Below are positions 35,184-46,519 of a stretch of 64,000 bases of DNA, piece by piece. The stretch covers positions 248,001 to 312,000 of the forward strand of contig WACJ01000126.1 in assembly GCA_008973525.1 (NCBI GenBank), written 5' to 3'. The stretch's first letter is position 1; each line of letters opens with the position of its first letter. Source of the DNA: Stenopsyche tienmushanensis (Eukaryota > Arthropoda > Insecta > Trichoptera > Stenopsychidae). The notes under the pieces are model-generated. The model had not been told where the DNA came from. It saw nothing but the letters and a program-made list of their open reading frames with translations, and made no database searches. Both the position numbers and the translations under genes were made by a program.

Positions 35184-35224
35184 TTTAAGGATGTCTGGCA
35201 TTAGAGATGCCAGACATCCTTAAA
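35184..35224. repeat. Perfect hairpin, 18-bp stem and 5-nt loop
   Basis: TTTAAGGATGTCTGGCAT and ATGCCAGACATCCTTAAA are exact reverse complements around TAGAG, 32 bp after the stop of the 98-aa frame inside the transposon. Confidence 0.9.
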
Positions 35225-35602
35225 ATTTTACCCATGATCTTAAAACATTATTTTTTAGTAAAATAATGTAAATAAAGATTTTAAATTATTTTTTATAAAC
35301 TTTTTTGCGTGCGATTTTAGTATATTTAATGTAGTTGTATCAAAGTTATGCTATTTTTAAAAACCACAGAACGCATCTTCACTTTTTCTATGTAAGTCAT
35401 TTTGTGCAATTCTCCGCACAGAATGCATCTACCGCACAAAGAAAGCTTTAAGTTTATTGATTTTAATTGAATCATTTCCCCCAGATATATTTATTTAGCT
35501 AAAATCAGTTTAAACTAAAAAGTTAAAACTAGTTTTGTCCAAAATCCAAATAGTTCTAGATCTAATAAACTAGTTTCAACTAGTAAATATGGGTTTTGAC
35601 TG

Positions 35603-38600
35603 TAAAATATATACGTGAATAAAATTTAAAGCGACATTAGCATAACTACATGAATTAATTTTCCTCCTAAACGTCTAAATAAAAACATTCGACTATTAAA
35701 TATTTGATCTATGTGAACAACAGTGAAATTTTGCACATTGCAATAATTGCCTATCTATACATGAAAACAAAATATACGAAATATACATGTTTTTATTTAA
35801 GAATAGCAAACATATTATATATTGCGCATTGCAAAATATATCGACTTATTTCTAAATTACTCTAACGCGTTAACCACTTTCCCAGATCGCCATGTCGATG
35901 CAATTTTTTTTAGTCATCGACGCGTTGATATAAATTTGATAGCATCGTTCGATTGTTGAAATTTTTATTTCAACGCGCCCTCTATAAATATCGTTTTGAA
36001 TCGCGTCACGGGAAAGCATTTAACGGCGTTCCATTCATAATTACGAAATAAATACATGATTGACTCCGAATACCCCCCGAAAAGTTTCCGAGTTAAATAT
36101 CATGTTAATTACAATAAATTCACTATGGTTTAAGCTGACGAATGATGAGTAGATACACAGTCAACAAATGATCGTTTTAATTCCACTGTTAAAAAATAAT
36201 AATCGTACACTTTGAACATATTTATTTTCATACGAACGCAAAAAAGAAAACAAAATTATCACAGCCGATTTATAGAAACGATAACAAAGCTTACAATAAC
36301 GACTACAATATATTAATAAGGATTTTCTTTTACCTAAAATGATTTAGAGCCTAAAAGGGAGATGTAATATAACATTATATTCATATCTAATGAAACATAT
36401 ATTTTTTTTTATAAAGGCAGTGTCTAGCTAAAACTCTGTGGAACAAATCAACCTTATCGTCTAATTATTATTCGAATTGTACTAGCGTGCTTTTGAAAGG
36501 TTATAAGAATTAATAACAATGATTGTAAACAAATTATATATTTCTTTTAATCTTATTAATTATTTGTATTTAATTATGTTAGCTATTTATCTAGCGTCCT
36601 GTATATAAAGAATAGTTTATTTTTCTCTAGAAGCGTATTAGTGGTATTAATTAGCACAATTAGATTTGCCATCGATAATCACTTTAACCAACGCATTTAA
36701 ACAACTATATAGTTTTAACGTCACGGTAGACAGTATAGAGAAATTTTATTTCCACAACCTATTTATGGTATCTTTCTAATATCACTTTAAAAAATTATCA
36801 TAATCAGTCACTAAAACTATTTATTTAAAGTAACATAAAGTATATATTCATAGATTAATTGTTATTTTGAAATTTTAGGTATGTTTTATTGAGATTTTAA
36901 GTTCTAATGATTTGCTATCGAGCGAATAGAGTTCGGGAAGAAAAAAAATGATAAATGATTAACGACGTATTAACGAAATTGTATTCTTGCATTAATTTCA
37001 CTTTCACCACTTTTTATTTCTTCTTTGTTCGTATTTTATTTATTCTGAGGATCATTTGAGGCAGATATCGAATCCATCCCAATTTATCTTAATCGCCCTC
37101 TATTTTCTGACGCACTACGCAAAGAATGTATTTTTTCCGAATCGCAGATCATCGATGTGTTCGGAGAATACCAATTTATAACGCAGATAAATAGATAAAG
37201 AGACAGGCCGTTTTTATAAATAGAACATAGCATATATTAAAATTGATTTAGTGCTCAGTCAACGACACCCTCGTCTCACTTATACGGCGCAAACATCGAA
37301 GGTATCAATCAATAATTGCATGTTTATCAATGTTATGGATTACATATAGTGTTTTTTAACAAATTGACAATTAATTTTGGAACATTCTAAAATGTACAGT
37401 CTCTAGTTGGACTTCTAAACGATGTTTGACTGTGGAAAATTAGCTGCGCCTAAAGACATACTATGAATTAAATAACATAACATTTTCTACGTAAATCAAA
37501 TACCATTAATATTTGTGACGTACTATGATCCACAATTGTATTAATCTACTCAACAGCGTATACTAGAAAAAGATAACGATCGTACTTTTGAAATAATTTC
37601 ATATATTATTGAATTTCATAAGAATAAGTCCTTTAAGAATTTAGCTTGAACATTTTAAGGGTAGGAAAATCCAATTTGTGTGTATATCTTTAATAAAAGT
37701 AAGCTACGATTAAAAAAATCGAGTTATTCAGGGCGTGAGAAAAATACAGGATAATCCAAGTGCAACGCCTAGATGTCAATACCGTATAATGCCTACACGT
37801 GACACTACACGTCTTTTCAGATGAAATAACAATTGAATCATATTGATGTATCTGATGTCTATTTCCAACATATCGCACAACATTAATTGAACAAACATCT
37901 AGGCGTCTATTTCCAATACGGTTAGCGCTGTTTTAAATTGACGACATTAAAATTGTGATGAAAGAATCAATTTCTAGGAATCGATAATATTTCGATAGAA
38001 GAATAACGAAAGCAAAAGCTGGAAATTTTGATATTCATCCGTATGTTAAAAAGTCAATCGTAGCATTAGCGATTAACGTTTTTTAAAAAATAACTGTAAG
38101 ACACTGTTAAAATCAGAATTTTACAAATTTTTAACGTGATATTAATTTATCTAACTAGATATATCATAGTAAATTTCATATAATAAACAAATACATATGC
38201 CAACGTATTAACAAATATAAAATGTATGTTAAAATATAAATAATTAACACTAAATCTAGACTTATGAAAGTGTGCATAAAATTAAGGCAGTATAATTAAA
38301 TTAATATTATCACAACAATTATCCTTGGCAAAAATATTGTACTAATAAAAAGGAAACAATGGTCTTTGATGAACAGTTATCAGAAAAATTATGCATAAAA
38401 AACACATGTGCTAAATGTATTTCATCTCACACAGGCGTATCATTTATAAGAATCAATTTCGTATTTATCTTGCGGTTTCTTTGCACTTGTGACGTTTGAA
38501 ACAAAACGATTAATGCTACGGAGTGAAAACGCCTAGTCGAAGTGTTGTGCCTAAAATTACACTATAATTTAAATACGTGAGGTTAAAATTCAAAGTGAGA

Positions 38601-38839
38601 TCGGACCGATTCGTCAGTTAACACAAAAACAAATCAGATTAGCCTTATAACGAAATTTCACCATTATTGTGTAATGCAGTAACCTTTATAATATACAAAT
38701 GAAAAGCCTAACTATAAAATCACATTGCTCGCTAACATTGTTTCTGCTCACTTAGTTTTCAAACGTTAACTAAAAGTATCCAAGGTGGCTGTAGAAATTT
38801 GCTAAGTCTGCATATGCTCGGACGCGACAACAGACCATT
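35603..38839. other. Gene-free AT-rich spacer
   Basis: No exon or recognisable element was seen. The near end may contain the 3' UTR of the minus-strand ZUP1 gene; I found no convincing polyadenylation signal close to its stop. Confidence 0.45.
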
Positions 38840-41800
38840 TCATCTGTCTTGAGGTATCCGGATAGATCTCAAAACTTTGCTCGCCTGCGTAAATACCAAA
38901 TTAAAAATATATACATATTCAATGGCATAAATATAGACAGTCAGGTCTCTGTTTATTACCTCGTATTCTTGATCATCTTCCATGAGCCCCCTAACGGCAA
39001 CTAATTGATATTGTCTAGCACGTAAAGCAGGCGGGGCTCGTCTAAGTGCCCTCAACGCGCCCGCTTCCAATTGAGCTGCACCGTGTGAAGGGTCTAATAC
39101 GAGCAAGCGTATACCACCACTTCCGGCACTACCAGTTGCATTTTTTTGAAGCACCTCGCATCCTATAATTGTGCGAGAGTGTCCTACAAAAAAAAAAAGA
39201 TTATGCATTTAATCAAACATTTTAAAATATTAGGCGGACCCGAAAATATTCACCAATTTTGAGACCTTATGTTTTGAGCTCAGATCCAAATACAGTGACG
39301 GAAACACCTTTGTAAGTTATTTGTTATTTTATGAAAATATTTTTGGACTACAATGATTGGGATCCCATTGGACCATTTAAAACTGAAGCAAAACGAATAG
39401 GATGGGTTTTATGGAGTAGAATGGGTTCAAAAACGAGCGACGAGACACGCACTACAGTCCCTTTTGAATAGCATTGTAACTGGTGATGAAAAATGGCTCA
39501 TTTACCGTATTTTACAGACTATAAGACGCATTCTTTTTTTAGAAAAATTGCCTCCAAAATTCAGGTGCGTCTTATGCTCGAAATTTATATAAAAATGTTG
39601 TGTTTGATTAAAAATTCCCGCCAATGCCAAAAACTTCTGAAATACCACCATCTTATATATGAAGAGGACAACAATGACGACGAAGAGGAAGAAGAAGAAA
39701 GTTCAAATTTCGATTTTCAGGAATTTTAAAGGTCAATTCTGTTTTATAAACTAAGATTTTTTTTAAATCTGGTATTTTAAAAAAAAAAAGCAACGAAAAA
39801 TCAATGGATTTCCTGAAAAGAACCTCCAATTTCAGTCCCCAAGTTTGGATTAACTAGAAAAAATTGTTCTTTCATGCGTATGATGAGATACACGGGAAAT
39901 AATTAATTATCTTATATATAAAAATTAATCTCTGTTTGTTCGTATGTAATGCGCTGCCATACCATTCATCGGATTTCGATAAAACTACGTCCACTTATTG
40001 CTAAGAATTGTGCGAGTAACATACAAAAATAAAAATTTGTTTGTCCGTATTTTATGCGCTGCCAATTTATCGTTATACTTAAACAAGATAACTCTTTCAA
40101 ATTTCAAACATTATATTTAGAATTATTACTTCTGTGGCAGCAACGCGTCGGGTACCAGCTAGTGAATTAATATAACCGAGAGAAACTGCAACTGCACAAG
40201 TTCATTGTCGACAATTATAAGTTTTGCATCAAAAATTAAAAGAGAAACGTCCGTATTTATTCAACAGAAAGAAGACGATGCTATTCATAAAGCAAAAATG
40301 TCAGTGAAAAAAGTACGCGTATTTAACTAGGATGTGTTACTGCATCCTTCTTATTCACCGTACTTTGGCTCAATGGATTTCTACCCTTTCGGGTCCTAAG
40401 ACAAAAACGATTCAACAATGCAGCTAAAGTGGAAATGCATTTAAAATCATTTTTGCTTCTAGTTTTTTCCAAAAAAGGAATTTATTTCAATGCACATATC
40501 ACTGTGTCTGGAAATTGAGCTCAAACATGAGGTCATCTTTGGGTTCCCCTAACATTTTTTAATACTTATATATCTGTACCTTGGTGTTGAAGATACAACG
40601 GCGGTTTAAAATCATCCGGATTTTCTTGAAAGTATTTCAAAACCCAAGCAAATAATGCAGGATGACCTCCATCCGCAGCAGAAGGTCTATGAAAATCTAC
40701 CAGTTGACACCTTATAAATGAACACATATTTTACAACATTTGCAAGACAAAATGTTTCTTTTTTATTTGAATCAAATGATTATTTAATTACTTGATCCGC
40801 AGCGATGATAATACTGTCACAACTTCATACGCACCAATCCATTTCCTGGTATTATGAAGCTTCGACCCTAATTGTTCCGCTCCCTATACAAATAACAGAT
40901 ATTAAAATATCAACGTTATCCCCTATGACACTAAGATGATTAATAAAATTCTCATAATATATACTTGGGTGTCAAAGCCCAATTTCCAAGCGTGTTCGAC
41001 CATCAGCTGTAATCGGGAAATCGACGGAACTGCCGTTCTAGGAGGCGATGGAGGAGGCCCTCTGCCTGGATTGGCTCCCACTTTCCAAGCTCCTCTATAT
41101 ACCACTTCACTATAACCGGGATGCTCAACAAGAGACGAAATAAGCATTTGCATGTTTCTAAAATTTAAATTCATTTGGATTCGTACACGTCATATTCATC
41201 ATAACGGCGACTGATTTTCATATTCAGTAACTTTACCTGAAACCGCATCCCCATCCTCTATCTCCATAGGTACTAGCATAATGATCAACCGCGGAACACA
41301 GGTAAGTTTTAACAATCGAGGAATTTTGTACATTTAAAGCTTGTATTCTTGGAAGTATTCCTGTAAATATTAATTTGAAATCGTCTCGGATAAATTTGAC
41401 AATATGATATAAGTTTAAGCACATGTAATAAACGAGCGTACTACCTTTGGTACAACTGGTGGAATCGTCCACTCCGTCACTTTCAGCTCGGCGTAAACCA
41501 ATTCGTCTTTCATAATAGTCTCTAACTGATAATTCTCCCGTATACACTGCGCGTCGCAACCCACGTGCTGCTTGTTGTCCGTAGTTTCCTTGTTCATCCA
41601 TTCCGTATTGAGCCTGTTATTAATAATTCATTTTTCTTTTTTAGCTAATATGATAAATTTAAATGATCATTTAAGGGACGTTTCTACTTTGTTGGTGTTC
41701 TTTTTAACAAAATTTTATTAGGAATTTGGATTGACTATATTCATTGGAAATCTATTACAAAAGGAACGGTCTCAAGAAACGTTCTCAGTTAATGTAAGTT

Positions 41801-44800
41801 AGAAGAGTAACGGACGATTTTCAGAGTTAAAATCGAAGTGCAAAATGTTTAAAATAAGAAAACTTAATTGCGGGAAAAGATGACTAATCTGGCCACATAG
41901 GAAAACAAACATGGAAGCCTTGTAAAATGATATTATCGAAATGTTTACGCGATCCGAGGAGTTTCACGGTGTAAAATATGCCAACTACATAAGCGACGGG
42001 GATACAAACACCTTCAAATCGCATTGTTTCAAACACTAACAACTGAGCTTCAGAAATTCCTTCATTCTATATATGCAGATCTGTCGTCAGACGATGTTTA
42101 GGCGGACATACGCAAAATAATAAACGAAAGTTTCAATACTGCCCTCTGGTGCTTGGCTCCAAAATATATTTTTTCTCGAAAAAAAACTATCAAACTGGCA
42201 ACTTTTATTGCTACATGTATTTTCAACGAAGGTATCACCTTCCTGCTGCATATGATGGAAATGATTAGCATCACAATTGGACTGCAAGCTAAAATAATTG
42301 CCATCAAAAAGGATATGGTGCGTGTGAAAAAAGCTGACGCTGCACATTCCGCAGCATCAAAAGAGGCAAGATTGACCCGAAGACTGAAGACGTCAACTGA
42401 AGAAGACTTTTTTGATGAAACGGAAGGTATCCTCTATGCTTCTGGTATAGCAGATTAGGTGTAACTATTAAACTTTTCATTTTATTCGCATATAAACTTC
42501 AGTTCAACTTTAAATGTGTGTTTCTCGAAATAACATTTTTCAAGCTAATGGAAGTGCTCCCACACGCCCTAGATGAGAATTCTTTATGAAATTTGGCAGG
42601 AATGTGTATAATAAACGTCTTCATCGTATAGACTACAATTAGGAAAAAATATTCAAATGATTTTTTTTAATGAACAAAAACCAACAAAAAAAGTTGGTAA
42701 AAACACGCATTTTTCTTCAATCGCTCACAATTTTTTAATATATTTTCCTAATTGTAGTCTAAGCTATACACGATATTATAAAAAGTAAAAATATGTTTTA
42801 TTTGTTTGCTGCAAATCACGTGTTCAGAACTTAGGACTTCCATAGTGAACAATGTCATTGTTTGCCCACCGATATACGTGGCTCCCTCCACGGCCACTAT
42901 CATACATTTTCAAACTTTAAAAAATATTTTTATGTTCAATAAAGATCACTTAGTCAACATACTAAATATCAACATTCTATATTTAATACATTTCGCAAAA
43001 AAAATGATTAAAAAATCACTTTTAGGTTCAATAAGGTAAGAACGTCCCTCAAGAATGGCAATCAAATATTATTACCCTCAACATTTCAAATTCTCTCTGT
43101 TCTCTATGTCTTTGTACTTCTCGTTGATGATCAGTAATAACTGTATTTGCTGAGTCGTTTCCTCCTCTTTCAAAGTGTTCTTCTATGTGCTTAGTCTAAA
43201 AAAAGTTTAAAATTTCAATACAGTGTAAAGCAGTAAAGCAGAACAAAGCATACTTGCATTTTAAAAACAACAAAGTCATAGGTAAAGAATAGTAGACTTG
43301 AAAAAGTTTTACCAAATATACATATATTCATCAAAAAATCTTTTCACCAGGTCTAGATATGTTTCCAGTTGATAAAATAAATGTATCTTGGAGAAAACAT
43401 CTAATATTTAGGCAGTAAATACCAATTAAACCACATAAATACGGTATAAAATTATTCAAACCTTGTCAAAAAAAGATACATATTAGAATTGCTGAAATCA
43501 ACCCACTGAAAAGTGGTGAAATGATATTACGAAAAGAACAAAATGGTATTGTGTTGCTAAAATGGAGCGACATCTGTGATGTGAGAATATTATCAACGTA
43601 ACGTGCATCCATTATAATATCAAATTTGGATTTCTCCACTCATCTGAAGCGAGCAATATAAAAACGACATGAACGAAATGACCTCAAATGTATTTAATCC
43701 TAGATCAATAATCAAATTTTTGAGTTACACTGTCACTGTGACTCTGTAGTCTGTGAGACTAATGATTAGTGATCTCGGGCTATCATGCTAAGTTATATTA
43801 AATATTTGTGTTACAATTGAATTCTATGTAAAATTTCACGCCGTTCATTTATCTCGTCATCCCTATCTGGATGACATGGCAATGCACGCGTTAAGCTTAC
43901 CATATCTTGTTGAGTTGTACAATTGGGTAAAGTTTGGCAACACACTGGACACACCAGAGCTCCCGGTGATGGACTTGATTCTACGAGCATATTTTCTGCG
44001 GATTGAAGATAGGTTGCATTATCCGTTCCTACAGCTCCGTCCTACAAAATATATCGTATTAAATTCACTTTGAAAATAAATTTCATACAACTTTAGTATA
44101 AACTGTAATGTATTTACCTTCTGTGGACTCAAAATATCTCGATGTTCGATATTGACGTGTAATTCCAGTTCAGTGCCACTGACAAACGTTCTCTCGCACA
44201 GTGGACAATGAAGAGAGCTTTGGACCGCTGTGGTCAAAGCTAGCGTTGGATTTGTTGCATTATTAGTATTATTGTCATTATTTGTAAGGGATGGAGATGT
44301 AAGATCAAAGTGTGCCCGATTTATGTGCTCTTCTAACCGTTGTGGACAATCCGATGTATACTGACACATTAAGCACTGAAAAATATTATACGTTTTTATA
44401 AATGCGCATATGTTTGACGTCATTGCGATTCAATCAAAAATTCCGATTGATTTATGTAAAATTACTTGAATTACTGCTGGACTCGGAGTGGGAGGTTTCA
44501 TTTTCTTTGGCGTATTAGATTTAAGTTTGAGTGCTAATTGTGATCTTAGTGGCGAACCTTGTCCAGCACTGGCAAGTGAAACCTAATAAAGATAGCCAAG
44601 CGTTTATTATTTGTTTTACAAAAATGGAAAAAAGAATGTATTGATCCTTTTGTTACCTTGCTATTTGCTGGCGATAATTCATAATCACTCCCTGAATTGT
44701 TTCCAGAACTATTTTTATGATCTGAAATATTTTATATTTTAATACATACGTTTTCATTAATTCACATGATTTAACTCATCTTTTCCCAATGTCGCGTATA

Positions 44801-46519
44801 CACAACACGAAGTTTAACTTCATGAAATGCACTCAAAATGAATTTATTATATAAAACTCATCGATGGTATCCTTATTGCTTAACACTCTCTCCCTCAAAC
44901 AAAATTTTGCAGGGGTTTAAACGAAGATAAAGGGATCCTTCTCATACGCAAAACAATGTCATGGAACAGATTTGGTGAAATAAATAAGTTCATCTTTTAA
45001 ATCTGAGTTTAAGAGAACCGAGTGACTTCCTGTTCACTTCAAAGAACAAAAACCTATTCTGTTTTAATAATCAGTACCAACTTTGGTATCCTTGAGCCAA
45101 TAATTAATGTAAAGATATAACTGGAAGAAAAAGAAGCATAACATGGTCCCTCAACCGAATATTATCCACCAGTACAACCAAGGCATGTGAGATGTGGATT
45201 TACATGCCATTGCAGAATGTATAATCAGAATTAGACGCAATAAGAAATGGCGTTGAACCGTTATTCTCCAACGGAATTGATAGTGCTATTGTCAATGCCT
45301 GGAATATGTATCAACCGACAACAGGCTCTATTATCAGTTAACTTCAAGTTTTGATCCCAGATTGTATTATCTCTGAATTAATCTGAACTGGAGGTAAACG
45401 CCAGAGAGGAAACATAAATATTGGACGCCCCAGCAGAAATAGATTGCCAGGAGCAGTGAGGGAGGACAGAACTGATCATATTTTAAGCCACAATGAAGGA
45501 AATGCAAGGAATATCGGGTTCGCTTTCATATATAGTGTTCTTTAAAATTTCACGAGCGATGCCTGCATGAAATTAATTTCAGTTTTTTTCATGCAATCAA
45601 TAATTTACCGTGAAATTCCCAACATCGCACCAACATGACATTATGTGCTATGATATTTATAATCATATTTCAATTTTGGGAAGAAATGAGTTAATTTTTG
45701 TATGATATAAACTAAATATTGAACTGTACGGTGTTATAAAAAAGCAATTATTTACCATTTTTATTTCCATTGTGACTATTAGACGTGACGCTCTCGATTG
45801 AACTTTGTCGGCTGGACGATTTACTTTTACTTTTACCCTTAGACGCAAAGGATAAACTACTCTCGCTCCGTTTGTGATTAGATTTGACATCATTTGTACC
45901 GTTGTGCATTGAATCTCTGTTTGTTTTTGCCGACTGGGAATGCTCTTTGTGTGAATGGGATGCACTTCCGGACGATTTTTTACTTCGAACCCCATTGTGA
46001 CTACTTTCGCTATTATGTTGAGACGCAAGACTATTTTGACTAGAGCTTCTCGATCCATTAGTATAAGTGCTAGAGTGACTACTTTTATTTACAGAGTGTG
46101 CAGATCCGTGTCCATTGCTGGTTGGCGTATGCCAGCCGTTCCGGATAGAATTAGGTGTGTTATTAAAGCCGCGACATTCTGATATAGTATCAGAATCCTC
46201 ATCGAATCTGAAATTTAAAATAAATATACTTTCTACCATTACAAAATACATTATAACGTCAATAAAAGCAATATTACGTTGGACTTTGATCATCGATGAA
46301 AACCATCAGCTCAGCTTCGGGAGTTAAAAAGTCTAAATGGGCTTGATTGACGTGGATCAGCATTTCATCTGACGAAAGATCGGTCAAGTCGCAGAAGGGA
46401 CAAGTCGCCTGACCGTCCACATGATACGAAACCGTATGCGCTCTCATTTCTTCATCTGAGAATCCTTCAAGTCCACATATCTCACACGTATATGATAAAT
46501 TAGGCGACGGTGCCGCCAT
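38840..46519 (-). CDS. ZUP1: Zinc finger-containing ubiquitin peptidase 1 (ZUP1/ZUFSP)
   Basis: A deubiquitinase that cleaves K63-linked chains and acts in genome maintenance. Fourteen exons join in frame to 790 aa: 46278-46519, 45756-46207, 44657-44721, 44466-44582, 44118-44375, 43901-44041, 43076-43195, 41445-41613, 41237-41360, 40965-41157, 40792-40883, 40580-40710, 38960-39183 and 38840-38884. Order: C2H2 fingers at about 12-33 (CEIC) and 40-61 (CPFC); a long Ser/Asn-rich linker (about 82-290); fingers CLMC, CPLC and CPVC (293-435); a helical segment with QYGMDEQGNYGQQAARG; then the peptidase with GDRGWGCGF (Cys 560), LQHQGHSRTIIG (His 703) and LLVLDPSHG (Asp 732), the expected catalytic triad. 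Human ZUP1 is shorter (about 580 aa), mostly because of the linker. The 75-bp last intron is in frame without a stop. It is divergent from ING, 1.97 kb away. Confidence 0.95.
39500..39735 (+). mobile_element. Unclassified insertion inside the mariner element
   Basis: The mariner reading frame stops after EKWLIY and is replaced by TACCGTATTTTACAGACTAT, followed by an inverted echo (GGTGCGTCTTATGCTCG). A short frame then ends in a run of Asp/Glu and SSNFDFQEF. This looks like a separate DNA transposon fragment; its boundaries are approximate. Confidence 0.4.
39910..40162 (+). mobile_element. Non-autonomous Helitron, 253 bp, nested in the mariner
   Basis: Starts TCTTATATATAAAAAT and ends GTCGGGTACCAGCTAG, with A on the left and T on the right, the Helitron signature (5' TC, 3' CTAG, insertion between A and T). 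No target duplication is expected. It shares GCGCTGCCATACC and CGATAAAACT with the copies at 27084 and 22809. Confidence 0.8.
41860..42460 (+). mobile_element. Mutator-like transposase relic (arthropod type)
   Basis: Plus-strand frames read GVKYANYISDGDTNTFKSHC, then, after a stop and frame change, CIFNEGITFLLHMMEMISI and AARLTRR-like basic text, ending at a TAG. ISDGDxxTFK and the FNEGxxSxLxIM pattern are hallmarks of the Mutator-like transposase domain widespread in arthropod genomes. The open part (42153-42458, 101 aa) is the C-terminal piece only. It lies in a ZUP1 intron on the opposite strand. Confidence 0.65.
42622..42773. repeat. Long imperfect inverted repeat
   Basis: GTATAGACTACAATTAGGAA and its reverse complement (TTCCTAATTGTAGTCTAAGC, with a small insertion) are separated by about 100 bp of AT-rich DNA. 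It follows the Mutator-like relic closely and could be that element's terminal region or a separate foldback. Confidence 0.6.
43698..43784. mobile_element. Short piggyBac-like MITE, about 90 bp
   Basis: Ends resemble those of 18696-19327 (TCCTAGATCAATAATCA and ATGATTAGTGATCTCGGG), and the left end follows TTAA (43694-43697). The right flank is no longer TTAA. It lies in a ZUP1 intron. Confidence 0.5.
45060..45540 (+). mobile_element. PiggyBac transposase relic
   Basis: Plus-strand frames with stops read MVPQPNIIHQYNQGM, DVDLHAIAE, GIDSAIVNAWNMY and RLPGAVREDRTDH. These match the late catalytic part of piggyBac transposases (YNxGMGGVD...IDxAxVNAWxLY). It lies in the ZUP1 intron between 45755 and 44722, opposite strand, clearly inactive. 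Confidence 0.7.

Larger units (their letters stand above)
34565..35602. mobile_element. DNA transposon with terminal and subterminal repeats, about 1.04 kb
   Basis: Ends are inverted (GGTCAAAACCCTTATTTA at the left, TAAATATGGGTTTTGACT at the right). Just inside each end sit near-palindromic ACTAGTTGAAACTAG blocks, and related words (TTAAAACTAGT) recur subterminally. A 98-aa frame (34856-35152) lies inside. The flanks (TTAAC and GTAAA) do not show a clean target duplication, so the superfamily is unresolved. Confidence 0.6.
39233..40549 (+). mobile_element. Mariner-family transposon, about 1.3 kb, interrupted by two insertions
   Basis: Imperfect inverted ends (GGCGGACCCGAAAATATTCA at the left, TCATCTTTGGGTTCCCC at the right) lie between TA dinucleotides at 39231 and 40550. 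Plus-strand frames give LLNSIVTGDEKW, the classic mariner motif, and after the insertions LLHPSYSPYFGSMDFYPF, matching HPPYSPDLAPSDYHLF. Stops and shifts make it inactive. It fills the intron of ZUP1 between 40580 and 39183. A MITE with similar ends is at 60574-60851. Confidence 0.8.

Noticed and set aside
45955..46327. Plus-strand frames of 70-75 aa
   Set aside because: Antisense shadows of ZUP1 exons.
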